Below are positions 32,676 through 40,621 of a stretch of 64,000 nt of DNA, piece by piece (the first letter of the stretch is position 1; each line of letters opens with the position of its first letter). The DNA comes from Bacteroidales bacterium (GTDB lineage Bacteria > Bacteroidota > Bacteroidia > Bacteroidales > F082), in the NCBI GenBank assembly GCA_017632935.1, contig JAGBQJ010000001.1:1-64000 (forward strand). Direction: 5' to 3'. Position numbers and translations under genes: made by a program. The notes beneath the pieces were generated by a model that saw only the letters and a program-made list of their open reading frames with translations, had not been told where the DNA came from and ran no database searches.

Positions 32676-33341
32676 ATGGAAGATATTCTCGAGTTTTTGG
32701 ACGCAGTGCTCCACAACAACAACCGCCCCTGGTTTCAGGAGCATAAAAAGCAATACCAGCAAGCGCAAGCCCACTTCAACGCCATCGCCGAGCAAATTAT
32801 TGCCGGTGTGCAGAAGTTTGACGGCAACTGCAAAGGCTTGACCCTGAAAGACTGCACATACCGTTTCTACCGCGACACACGCTTCTCGCCCGACAAGCGG
32901 CCTTACAAAACCCACTTCGGAGTGTTCGTCTGCCCCGAAGGCAAGAAGTCGATGCTGAGCGGCTACTACTTCCATCTTGAAGCCAAGGAATCGGAATACC
33001 TCGGCCACAATATGCTCTGCACGGGGATGTACATGCCCGACACGACCATGCTGAAGACCATCCGCGACGAGATCCTCTTCAATGGCGAGCCTTTGGTGGA
33101 AGCCATCGCCAAAGCCAAAGGTTTTGACTTGGACACCAGCCACGCCATGAAACGCGTGCCCAACGGCTATCCCAAGGACCACCCACAAGCCGAGCTCTTC
33201 AAGCAACGCGACTGGCTCGTGGTGCAAGACCTCCCCGACAAACGTCTCTCTGACCCACATCTGGTGGATTGGGTGGTATCAGAATTCAAAAAGACCAAAG
33301 ATTTCTGCCAGTGGCTGAATCGGACTGTCCGCGGCGAATAA
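32676..33341 (+). CDS. DUF2461 (TIGR02453) family protein
   Basis: A 221-residue cytosolic protein. The family core is recognisable: FLDAVLHNNNRPWFQEHKKQ at the N-terminus, YRFYRDTRFSPDKRPYKTHF in the middle, GYYFHLEAKESEYLGHNM, then a C-terminal LKRVP..YP.DHP-type segment (MKRVPNGYPKDHPQAELFKQ). The biochemical function is unknown. It is followed by a palindromic hairpin shared with the glnA 3' end. Confidence 0.93.
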   Translation: MEDILEFLDAVLHNNNRPWFQEHKKQYQQAQAHFNAIAEQIIAGVQKFDGNCKGLTLKDCTYRFYRDTRFSPDKRPYKTHFGVFVCPEGKKSMLSGYYFHLEAKESEYLGHNMLCTGMYMPDTTMLKTIRDEILFNGEPLVEAIAKAKGFDLDTSHAMKRVPNGYPKDHPQAELFKQRDWLVVQDLPDKRLSDPHLVDWVVSEFKKTKDFCQWLNRTVRGE

Positions 33342-33345
33342 AACA

Positions 33346-33373
33346 GTAGAGACGCGCCATGGCACGTCTCTAC
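33346..33373. repeat. GTAGAGACG palindrome, possible terminator
   Basis: GTAGAGACG (33346-33354) and CGTCTCTAC (33365-33373) form a perfect 9-bp stem around GCCATGGC. It lies just after the DUF2461 stop and before the convergent pheS stop. The same element occurs at 40591-40618. Confidence 0.75.
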
Positions 33374-33399
33374 AAATAAAAAACATATTTCTGTGATTT

Positions 33400-34431
33400 T
33401 TACGCCAATTCAAACTGCTCCAAGAACTTCAAGTCGTTCTCGAAGAACAGCCTCAAGTCGTTGATGCCGTATTTCAGCATGGCGATACGTTCCACGCCCA
33501 TGCCGAAGGCGAAGCCCGTATATTTCTCCGGGTCGATGCCGCTGGCGATGAGGATGTTGGGGTCGCACATGCCGCAGCCGAGGATTTCAACCCAACCTGT
33601 GTGCTTGCAGATGTTGCAGCCCTTGCCGCCACAGATGTTGCACGAGATGTCCATCTCCGCCGAGGTCTCGGTGAAGGGGAAATAGGACGGACGGAAACGC
33701 ACCTTAGTGCCCTCGCCGAAGAACTCCTGCACGAAGTGATACAAGGTCTGCTTCAGGTCGGCAAACGACACGTTTTCGTCGATGTAAAGACCTTCAATCT
33801 GATGGAAGATGCAGTGGGCGCGGGCCGAGATGGCTTCGTTACGGAAAACACGTCCCGGCGCGATGATGCGAATGGGGGGCTGGTGAGTCTCCATCACGCG
33901 GACCTGCACACTTGAGGTGTGGGTACGCAGCAGCACATCCGAGGCCTTGTTGACATTAGGCTCTTTGCTGATGAAGAAGGTATCCTGCATGTCGCGGGCG
34001 GGATGGTCGAGCGGGAAGTTCAAGGCCGAGAACACATGGTAATCGTCTTCGATCTCAGGTCCTTCAGCGATGGTGAAGCCAAGGTGGGAGAAAATCTCGT
34101 TGATGTCGCGGCGCACGATGGACAGCGGGTGACGTGCACCCTTCATGTCGGCGGCGGGCATACTCATGTCGAAGCCGGCATCGTTGCTGTGCTGGCTTTC
34201 AAACTTCTGCAATTGTTCCTCTACCTTATCCTGCACAGTATTCTTCAGCTCATTGAGCTTCATACCCATCTCCTTGCGGAGCTCGGGAGCCACGTTCTTG
34301 AAATCGGCAAACAAGGCGGGGATAATGCCTTTTTTGCTCAGATAGGTGATGCGGAAATTCTCTAAGGCCTCTTTGCTGTCGGCCTGGAAGTCACGCACCT
34401 GGGATAGTATCTCTTCGATTCTTTCTTTCAT
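33400..34431 (-). CDS. pheS: Phenylalanine--tRNA ligase alpha subunit
   Basis: A 343-residue catalytic subunit of the alpha2beta2 synthetase that charges tRNA-Phe. The N-terminal coiled coil (about 1-90) is followed by class II motifs: HPLSIVRRDINEIFSHLGF (motif 1 area), VFRNEAISARAHCIFHQIEG (motif 2) and GFAFGMGVERIAMLKYGI (motif 3). A four-cysteine segment CNICGGKGCNICKHTGW may bind zinc. The gene follows the PPIase by 12 bases on the same strand. pheT is not in the window. Confidence 0.97.
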   Translation of the reverse strand: MKERIEEILSQVRDFQADSKEALENFRITYLSKKGIIPALFADFKNVAPELRKEMGMKLNELKNTVQDKVEEQLQKFESQHSNDAGFDMSMPAADMKGARHPLSIVRRDINEIFSHLGFTIAEGPEIEDDYHVFSALNFPLDHPARDMQDTFFISKEPNVNKASDVLLRTHTSSVQVRVMETHQPPIRIIAPGRVFRNEAISARAHCIFHQIEGLYIDENVSFADLKQTLYHFVQEFFGEGTKVRFRPSYFPFTETSAEMDISCNICGGKGCNICKHTGWVEILGCGMCDPNILIASGIDPEKYTGFAFGMGVERIAMLKYGINDLRLFFENDLKFLEQFELA

Positions 34432-34443
34432 GGGAATTATTGA

Positions 34444-35124
34444 TTATTGGCAGCAACTTTTTTTCTGGCAGCCTTTTTCAATCGTAACAGAAATGATGGT
34501 GACAGGCTCAACAGGCACGTCCATTTTACCAGTCTTCACGGCAGCAATCTTGTCGACCACCTCAAGGCCTTCGGTCACTTCGCCGAACACGGTGTATTCG
34601 CCATCGAGGAAGGGCGTACCACCCACGGTCTTGTAGGCCTGACGCTGGCGGGCAGACAACACCTTACCCATGCGGCTCTCCATTTTATCCAAGGCGGCAT
34701 CATCGTACACCTTGCCTTGCACGATGTAGAACTGCGAGCCACTGGAGGCCTTCTTGGGATTCACTTGATCGCCTTGACGGGCAGCAGCGAGAGCACCCTT
34801 CTTGTGGAAGTGATTGTCCATAAACTCGGCAGGAACGGTGTAGCCTGGATCAAGACGGCCGTCGGCGTTCTGTCCACCCTGAATCATGAAGTCCTTGATG
34901 ACACGATGGAATGGCGAGCCGTTGTACCAGCCTTGGTTTACCAACTTAATAAAGTTGTCGCGATGCTGCGGCGTGTCGTTATACAATTTGGCTTTAATGG
35001 TTCCCATGCTGGTCTTGATGACGACCACGGTTTCTTTGTCGGTTGAACATTTCGAAGCGTCTTTCTGTTGTGCCGAGCAGGTCAGGCCTGCGATAATCAA
35101 AGCGGCTAAAATCAGTTTTTTCAT
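34444..35124 (-). CDS. Cyclophilin-type peptidyl-prolyl isomerase, exported
   Basis: A 226-residue cyclophilin. Start 35124 gives a signal peptide with a lipobox-like end (MKKLILAALIIAGLTC). The cyclophilin core reads VVVIKTSMGTIKAKLYNDTP, SPFHRVIKDFMIQGG (catalytic Arg), GSQFYIVQG, LDGEYTVFGEV. It probably assists folding in the periplasm. A Cys/Lys-rich tail (KGCQKKSCCQ) is unusual. It is immediately upstream of pheS. Confidence 0.92.
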   Translation of the reverse strand: MKKLILAALIIAGLTCSAQQKDASKCSTDKETVVVIKTSMGTIKAKLYNDTPQHRDNFIKLVNQGWYNGSPFHRVIKDFMIQGGQNADGRLDPGYTVPAEFMDNHFHKKGALAAARQGDQVNPKKASSGSQFYIVQGKVYDDAALDKMESRMGKVLSARQRQAYKTVGGTPFLDGEYTVFGEVTEGLEVVDKIAAVKTGKMDVPVEPVTIISVTIEKGCQKKSCCQ

Positions 35125-35144
35125 ATTCCTTAGATTTAAAGATT

Positions 35145-35219
35145 CAAAATTCAAGATTTAAAATTCCTCATTCTACATTCTGCATTCTACATTCCGCATT
35201 CTGCATTCTGCATTCCTCA
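35145..35219. repeat. ATTCTGCATT-type tandem repeat at the 3' end of the DUF4270 gene
   Basis: Seven or so variants of ATTCTGCATT/ATTCTACATT/ATTCCTCATT run through 35165-35220, preceded by AAGATTTAAAATTC words. The DUF4270 stop codon lies inside the last unit, so the repeat abuts or supplies the gene end. Related words occur at 51424-51503. Confidence 0.7.
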
Positions 35220-36560
35220 TTCATTTACAATCGAATAGGTCACTTCCAATCTCATCTTCTCTTCAGCGTCGGCATCAGGGCCATTGATGACATAACGCGT
35301 CGCATTGTAAGAAGCACCATTGATACCCAGACTGAGTCCCAAATTGGCTTTCTTTCCGTCAATTATGCTCTGCAAGTACTCCGTGATGCGGAAACTCACC
35401 GACTGCCGGCTCGAGTTATAGGTGCCGTCGAAGAAACCGCTGCCTTCGAGATAGTCGGGCAAGAGATAAGTGGTGGTATCGGAACTATAGCCCACGAGCA
35501 GGAAGTTGCTGGGAGCTTTGTAGATTGAGTCAACCAGTGCAGTCGAGGCGGGCAGGATGAGTTTAGCCTCATTGACCACCAAATGGCAGCCTTCCAAGGT
35601 GTCGGCCCAATGGCTGAGGTTGGGGAACAACACCTTGGCCCTCACTCCACCCATGGTCTGCAAGTAAAGCGTCGATTGACCCATGGCCTCCTGGCCATCC
35701 AGCAACTGACTTACAAATTCGGGGTTACCCTGGGAATAATCGTGGTCGAAGTGGTTGAAATAGGTATCCGACGAGGTCACATAGAAATCATAGCGCATGG
35801 GCTTTTCGGGCGTGGCCGCGTTGTGATAATAGAGCTGCAACAGTGTGTAAGTATTATTGGTCAGATTGATGGAACTGACGGCGCCATCAAGACTCACTGG
35901 GGCGCAAGTCACATAGATACCTTTGAAGTGTTGCTTGAAGAGGTCGGGGCGCGAGAAAGCTGTGGTGTCAAGATTAATCAGCTGGTTACCAAGTTCCTGA
36001 CTCAGCGGAATACGGATGATAGGCTGCGCCACGGTGTCGGTGCCGATGATCTGTACCTTGGTATTTGGACGCGGACTGAACTGATATCCATTGGCATAGT
36101 CGATATTGCCCGTCGCCACCGTCGAATGGCTGTAATAACTGGCTTCATATGAGAGGGAGTCGGTCAGCTCGTAGGCATGCACCGTTTGCATCACCGTGGT
36201 GTCGCCATAGTAGCCTACAAGACAAAGTTGCAGTACCAAGGAGTCGACCACGGGGTTGTTGCCAAAGCTCTGACCTGCCACCGAAGGACGAAACTGGGTA
36301 TAAAATCCAGCTTCCGTGGTGCCGAAGACGGGGTCGCGCATGGCACCCAGCAAGGCGTTGGTCGGATTGCTAGTGGCCACGGAATCGAGGTAGGAATGGC
36401 AAAGGATTTCGGTGGTGTCAGTATGGTAGATGGCGATGTAGTTGTCGTCGGAAATGAGGTTGTTGCCGATGGTCTCAGGCGACTTCTTGCAGGAGGCAAA
36501 AGCCAACATTCCAATCATTAACGCCAAGCCAATCAAAGCAGTTGAATGATGTGTTTTCAT
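35217..36560 (-). CDS. DUF4270 family lipoprotein
   Basis: A 447-residue surface lipoprotein. Start 36560 (MKTHHSTALIGLALMIGMLA, FASCKK lipobox) is preferred to the longer frame, which overlaps the upstream synthase. The early SPETIGNNLISDDNYIAIYH and repeated beta-strand segments are typical of DUF4270. The function is unknown. In Bacteroidetes this family is commonly next to the one-domain glycogen synthase, as here (53-base gap), so they probably share a transcript. The C-terminal end runs into an intergenic repeat. Confidence 0.9.
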   Translation of the reverse strand: MKTHHSTALIGLALMIGMLAFASCKKSPETIGNNLISDDNYIAIYHTDTTEILCHSYLDSVATSNPTNALLGAMRDPVFGTTEAGFYTQFRPSVAGQSFGNNPVVDSLVLQLCLVGYYGDTTVMQTVHAYELTDSLSYEASYYSHSTVATGNIDYANGYQFSPRPNTKVQIIGTDTVAQPIIRIPLSQELGNQLINLDTTAFSRPDLFKQHFKGIYVTCAPVSLDGAVSSINLTNNTYTLLQLYYHNAATPEKPMRYDFYVTSSDTYFNHFDHDYSQGNPEFVSQLLDGQEAMGQSTLYLQTMGGVRAKVLFPNLSHWADTLEGCHLVVNEAKLILPASTALVDSIYKAPSNFLLVGYSSDTTTYLLPDYLEGSGFFDGTYNSSRQSVSFRITEYLQSIIDGKKANLGLSLGINGASYNATRYVINGPDADAEEKMRLEVTYSIVNE

Positions 36561-36613
36561 CAGGTCGAAAATTTGTTGAGGTATTCGTGTGAGATAACTC
36601 AAAAACGCGGTCC

Positions 36614-37438
36614 TTATTGTTTTTGGAGCAAAACGTCGTAGAAATCGTTGCAAGCCTGGGCGTAGTGTACCTGCTCTGGATAGGTGAGCACGGGCTTCTT
36701 GACGGTTTGTAGATAGGCTGCAATCTCAGGATTCAGTTTGTCCGTGCAGACCACGATGCCGTCGGAATAGTCGATGGCGGCCTTGGTCAGATTCACGTAG
36801 TTGCCTTCCTTGAAATACTTGAGGTCTTTGGCCGTCATGCCCGGCAACTTCATCATCTTGTCGAAACCTGGCTTGAAGTCTTCCTTGAAGCCGTCGTCGT
36901 AGATGGAATAAACGATTTTCGTCTCGTTAAAGAGCGGGTTGTCGCGGACGTTCATGGCACGCTTGATGTAGACTGGCATCAGGGCCGAAATCCAGCCGTG
37001 ACAATGGATGACGTCGGGCGACCAGTTAAGTTTCTTCACCGTCTCGATGACGCCACGTGTGAAGAACACGCAACGGTAGTCGTTATCGTCGGAAAAAACG
37101 CCCTTTTCGTCATACATCAAGTACTTTTTCTTCGTGAAGAAGTCGTCGTTGTCGATGAAATAGATCTGCATCCTCGCCTTTTGGATGGAGGCCACCTTAA
37201 TGATGAGCGGGTGGTCCGTGTCGTTGATGATGAGGTTCATGCCCGAGAGGCGGATCACCTCGTGGAGCTGGTTGCGGCGCTCGTTGATGACACCGTAGCG
37301 CGGCATGAAGATGCGGATTTCCTTACCGCTTTCTTGAGTGGCCTGTGGCAGATAGCGACCGATGAGGCTCATCGGGGTCTCCGGCAGATAGGGTGCGATT
37401 TCCTGGTGGACAAATAGTACTCTGGTCTTGCTAGTCAT
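36614..37438 (-). CDS. Glycogen/starch synthase, single N-terminal GT5 domain
   Basis: A 274-residue protein matching only the N-terminal half of ADP-glucose glycogen synthase: FVHQEIAPYLPETPMSLIGR (in place of the usual KTGGL), IRIFMPRYGVINERRN, DNDDFFTKK, PDVIHCHGWISALMPVYIK. The C-terminal nucleotide-binding Rossmann domain is absent, with no remnant downstream. Bacteroidetes commonly carry this short form, so it is not a local truncation. Whether it is catalytic alone is unclear. It heads an operon with DUF4270. Confidence 0.88.
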   Translation of the reverse strand: MTSKTRVLFVHQEIAPYLPETPMSLIGRYLPQATQESGKEIRIFMPRYGVINERRNQLHEVIRLSGMNLIINDTDHPLIIKVASIQKARMQIYFIDNDDFFTKKKYLMYDEKGVFSDDNDYRCVFFTRGVIETVKKLNWSPDVIHCHGWISALMPVYIKRAMNVRDNPLFNETKIVYSIYDDGFKEDFKPGFDKMMKLPGMTAKDLKYFKEGNYVNLTKAAIDYSDGIVVCTDKLNPEIAAYLQTVKKPVLTYPEQVHYAQACNDFYDVLLQKQ

Positions 37439-37462
37439 GGGCGTTAGTTTGCTTAGAAACTA

Positions 37463-37470
37463 CAAAATTA
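37463..37470 (-). promoter_or_regulatory. -7 element TAATTTTG for the glycogen synthase-DUF4270 genes
   Basis: CAAAATTA on the + strand, 24 bases upstream of the start at 37438 on the minus strand. Confidence 0.5.
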
Positions 37471-37511
37471 CGCATTTTTTTTTGAATAACGCAAATAAAA
37501 ATAAAAAACCC

Positions 37512-37519
37512 TACCTTTG
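37512..37519 (+). promoter_or_regulatory. -7 element TACCTTTG for meaB
   Basis: Exact TAnnTTTG match 33 bases before the ATG at 37553. Confidence 0.6.
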
Positions 37520-37552
37520 CCAAGTCAAACCGAAGTTAATCCGCAGCCCGCT

Positions 37553-38671
37553 ATGGAATACGAACACTTTGAAAATCAGGAACATGAATGGGAATCCAAC
37601 CTCAAGGTCACCGAGGGAGTGGAGGGACCCATCCAAGTCAACCCGAACGCTTTGGAGCGCATGCGACGCAACCACCAGCAGCTGATGCCGCTGGAATGGT
37701 ACGTCGACGGCATCCTCAAAGGCGACCGTGTGGCGCTCAGCAAGGCCATCACCCTGGTGGAGAGTGCCCTGCCCAAGCATCAGGACTTGGCGCAACAGAT
37801 CATAGCGGCTTGTCTGCCTCATGCAGGCAAGGCTTTGCGACTGGGTATCACGGGTGTTCCTGGAGCTGGTAAGAGCACCTTTATCGAGGCTTTGGGCGTG
37901 CATCTCTGCAACAAAGGACAGAAGCTTGCGGTTTTAGCCATCGACCCGTCGAGCCAACGCTCCAAAGGCAGCATCTTGGGCGACAAGACCCGTATGGAGA
38001 CGCTCTCCGTACATCCTAATGCTTACATCCGTCCCTCGGCCTCGGCGGGCACCTTAGGCGGTGTGGCACGCAAGACAAGAGAGACAATTATCCTTTGTGA
38101 GGCAGCTGGTTATGATACCATTTTCGTAGAGACAGTGGGCGTAGGCCAGTCTGAAACTGCAGTGCATTCCATGGTCGATTTCTTCCTGCTCATATTAATC
38201 AGCGGCGCTGGCGACGAGCTGCAAGGCATCAAGCGCGGCATCATGGAGATGGCCGATGGCATCGCGGTGAACAAGGCTGATGGCGACAATGTGATGCGCG
38301 CCAACCGCGCCGCCGCCGAATGCCGCAACGCGTTGCACCTCTTCCCCTTGCCCGAGTCGGGACAAGAGACCAAGGTGATGACCTGCTCCGCCCTGACGGG
38401 CTTCCAAATCGACGAGGTCTGGCAGATGGTCGCCGACCATGTACAAGCCATCCGCGACAACGGCTATCTCTATAAGAAACGTGCCCAACAAGACGTGCAG
38501 ATGATGTACGACTCGATGGACAGCGCCTTGAAAAACGATTTTTACCAGAACCAACTGGTCGCCGACCTCCTACCTTTGGTCGAAGCCGATGTCCGTGGCC
38601 AACGCATGAGCGCATATATTGGCGCGCAGAAATTGCTGGATGCTTATTTTAATATGCTGAAGAGGGAGTAA
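37553..38671 (+). CDS. meaB: Methylmalonyl-CoA mutase-associated GTPase MeaB
   Basis: A 372-residue G3E GTPase that protects and loads adenosylcobalamin on methylmalonyl-CoA mutase, a step of propionate/succinate metabolism. Motifs: G1 GVPGAGKSTF, AIDPSSQRSKGSILGDKTRM, G3 ETVGVGQSE, G4 NKADGDN. The C-terminal dimerisation segment is present. Length is normal with an N-terminal extension typical of the family. The stop is directly adjacent to the stop of the convergent 78-residue gene, with no base between. The mutase genes are not in the window. Confidence 0.96.
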   Translation: MEYEHFENQEHEWESNLKVTEGVEGPIQVNPNALERMRRNHQQLMPLEWYVDGILKGDRVALSKAITLVESALPKHQDLAQQIIAACLPHAGKALRLGITGVPGAGKSTFIEALGVHLCNKGQKLAVLAIDPSSQRSKGSILGDKTRMETLSVHPNAYIRPSASAGTLGGVARKTRETIILCEAAGYDTIFVETVGVGQSETAVHSMVDFFLLILISGAGDELQGIKRGIMEMADGIAVNKADGDNVMRANRAAAECRNALHLFPLPESGQETKVMTCSALTGFQIDEVWQMVADHVQAIRDNGYLYKKRAQQDVQMMYDSMDSALKNDFYQNQLVADLLPLVEADVRGQRMSAYIGAQKLLDAYFNMLKRE

Positions 38672-38908
38672 CTATTCCGACATTTTCCTGTATTCCTCTG
38701 CCTTTTCCTCATCCCCGCTGAGGGCATACAATTCGTATAGATTGCGGCAGGTCTCCTTACGGACGTTCTCTTGTGCCTCGGTGAGCGGCCCTTCGCCCAA
38801 TTTGGACAACACGCGCTCATATTCCTCAATCAATTCGGGACCTTCCTCGCCGTTCGACTCCATCGTCTTGGCGTTGTTGAAGGCAATCATCCAGTCTCTT
38901 AGTGCCAT
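38672..38908 (-). CDS. Small acidic helical protein, function unknown
   Basis: A 78-residue protein (MALRDWMIAFNNAKTMESNG; KETCRNLYELYALSGDEEKA). It is mostly helical and could be a single TPR-like unit. No family is recognised. A good minus-strand promoter (38929-38936) and a start 20 bases later support it as real. Convergent with meaB, no gap. Confidence 0.6.
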   Translation of the reverse strand: MALRDWMIAFNNAKTMESNGEEGPELIEEYERVLSKLGEGPLTEAQENVRKETCRNLYELYALSGDEEKAEEYRKMSE

Positions 38909-38928
38909 ATTTCTTGCTTTTGTTAGCG

Positions 38929-38936
38929 CAAAAGTA
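38929..38936 (-). promoter_or_regulatory. -7 element TACTTTTG for the 78-residue gene
   Basis: CAAAAGTA on the + strand, 20 bases upstream of the start at 38908 on the minus strand. Confidence 0.5.
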
Positions 38937-39008
38937 GGAAAAAACCATGGATTCAAAGGAAAAAACAGCTTTTATTCTTCTTTTGTCTTTTTATGATGGA
39001 ATATTCAC

Positions 39009-39016
39009 TATTTTTG
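39009..39016 (+). promoter_or_regulatory. -7 element TATTTTTG for glnA
   Basis: Exact TAnnTTTG match 51 bases before the ATG at 39068; the leader is A/T-rich (AATATTGAATTTTTAAATC). Confidence 0.55.
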
Positions 39017-39067
39017 CGCAAAATCTTTAAATATTGAATTTTTAAATCTTTAAATCAAATAATCATA

Positions 39068-40579
39068 ATGGACCAAAGAATTGCCATGAACCCCAATCGT
39101 CTGGTGCAGTACCTCCAGAAGCCTGCAGCAGAATTCACTCGCGCCGACATCATCCGTTACTGCGAGGAAAACCAAATCGAATTCGTCAACTTCCACTATT
39201 GTGGCTGGGACGGCAAGCTGAAGACCTTGAACTTCGTGATCCACAGCCTCGAACACCTCGAGAACATCCTCACCGCCGGTGAGCGCGTCGACGGTTCGAG
39301 CCTCTTCCCCTTCATCGAAGCCGGTAAGAGCGACCTCTATGTGGTGCCGAAGTACAAGACCGCCTTCCGCAACCCCTTCACTGAGACGCCCACTTTGGAC
39401 ATCCTTTGTTCGTTCTACAACCGCGACGGCGAGCCCTTCGAGAGCTCACCTGAGCACATCCTCCACAAAGCCCACGAAGTGTTTAAGAAGACCACAGGCC
39501 TCCAGATGGAAACCATGGGCGAGCTGGAATACTACATCATCGCCGACGACGAGGAAATCTACGAAGTGGCCGACCAGAAAGGTTACCACGAGAGCGCCCC
39601 GTTCAACAAGTTCACCGAGTACCGCGTCGAGGCCATGCGCCTTATCGCCCAGGCCGGCGGCTTGATCAAATACGGTCACTCCGAAGTGGGTAACTTCACC
39701 TACGACGGCAAGATCTACGAGCAGAACGAAATCGAATTCCTGCCCACCAACATCGAAGACGCCGCCGACCAACTCGTGGTCGCCAAGTGGATCATGCGCC
39801 AGCTGGCCTACGAATACGGCGTCACCCTGACCTTCGCCCCGAAGATCACTGTGGGCAAGGCCGGAAGCGGTATGCACGTCCACTGCAAGTTCACCAAGGA
39901 CGGCAAGAGCGTGATGGTGAAGAATGGCGAGCTGACCGACTACGCTAAGAAGGCCATCGCCGGCTACATGGTGGCTGGCACCTCGCTGCCTGCCTTCGGC
40001 AACCCCAACCCGCTGTCGTTCCTGCGTCTGGTGCCGCATCAGGAAGCCCCGACCTCACTGTGCTGGTCTTACAGCAACCGCAGCGCCTTGGTGCGCGTGC
40101 CGCTGGGCTGGATCAGCAATGGCAAGGATATGTCAGCCAACGCCAACCCGCTGGAGAAGAAGTCGAACAAGGACTTCAGCGAGAAGCAGACCTTCGAATG
40201 GCGTGCTTCCGACGGCTGCGCCGACATGTACCTGCTGATGGCTGCCCTCTGCGCCGCCGCCCGTCATGGCTTCGAGCTGCCCAACGCGCTTGAGATTGCT
40301 GAGAAGACCTATGTCGGCCTCGGCGTCAACATCCACGACGAGAAGAACAAGGAGCTGCAGGAGAGCCTCGAGCAACTGCCCGACAGCTGCGTAGCCGCCG
40401 CCAAGGAACTGGCCAAGGACCGCGAGATCTACACCGCCAAAGGCGTGTTCTCCGACAGCATCGTCGACTACATGATCAAATACCTCACCGACTTCAACGA
40501 TGCCCACCTCCGCAAGGAACTGGGCAACGACACGAAGAAAATCCTGAAACTGGTGAAGGATAATATTCATGTTGGATAA
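39068..40579 (+). CDS. glnA: Glutamine synthetase
   Basis: A 503-residue ATP-dependent enzyme joining ammonia to glutamate. The N-terminal beta-grasp part has FVNFHYCGWDGKLKTLNF and ERVDGSSLFPFIEAGKSD; the catalytic part has MGELEYYI, ITVGKAGSGMHVHCKF (metal/ATP loop), LVPHQEAPTSLCWSYSNRSA and VRVPLGW. It fits the type I-like form in Bacteroidetes rather than the longer GlnN type III. Codon use is strongly C-ending, as in highly expressed genes. A GTAGAGACG palindrome follows the stop. Confidence 0.95.
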   Translation: MDQRIAMNPNRLVQYLQKPAAEFTRADIIRYCEENQIEFVNFHYCGWDGKLKTLNFVIHSLEHLENILTAGERVDGSSLFPFIEAGKSDLYVVPKYKTAFRNPFTETPTLDILCSFYNRDGEPFESSPEHILHKAHEVFKKTTGLQMETMGELEYYIIADDEEIYEVADQKGYHESAPFNKFTEYRVEAMRLIAQAGGLIKYGHSEVGNFTYDGKIYEQNEIEFLPTNIEDAADQLVVAKWIMRQLAYEYGVTLTFAPKITVGKAGSGMHVHCKFTKDGKSVMVKNGELTDYAKKAIAGYMVAGTSLPAFGNPNPLSFLRLVPHQEAPTSLCWSYSNRSALVRVPLGWISNGKDMSANANPLEKKSNKDFSEKQTFEWRASDGCADMYLLMAALCAAARHGFELPNALEIAEKTYVGLGVNIHDEKNKELQESLEQLPDSCVAAAKELAKDREIYTAKGVFSDSIVDYMIKYLTDFNDAHLRKELGNDTKKILKLVKDNIHVG

Positions 40580-40590
40580 AACCTATCATT

Positions 40591-40618
40591 GTAGAGACGT
40601 GGCACGCCGCGTCTCTAC
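40591..40618. repeat. GTAGAGACG palindrome after glnA, possible terminator
   Basis: GTAGAGACG (40591-40599) and CGTCTCTAC (40610-40618) form a perfect 9-bp stem. It is the same element as 33346-33373 with a different loop, 11 bases after the glnA stop. Confidence 0.75.
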
Positions 40619-40621
40619 AAA

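Noticed and set aside
36614..37438. Glycogen synthase broken by a recent frameshift
   Set aside because: No C-terminal GT-B half is found in any frame downstream, and the short form is common in Bacteroidetes, so it is treated as an intact one-domain gene.
40591..40618. Operator for a regulator of the GT39-like gene
   Set aside because: The same palindrome occurs after an unrelated gene at 33346, which fits a dispersed hairpin or terminator better than a gene-specific operator.
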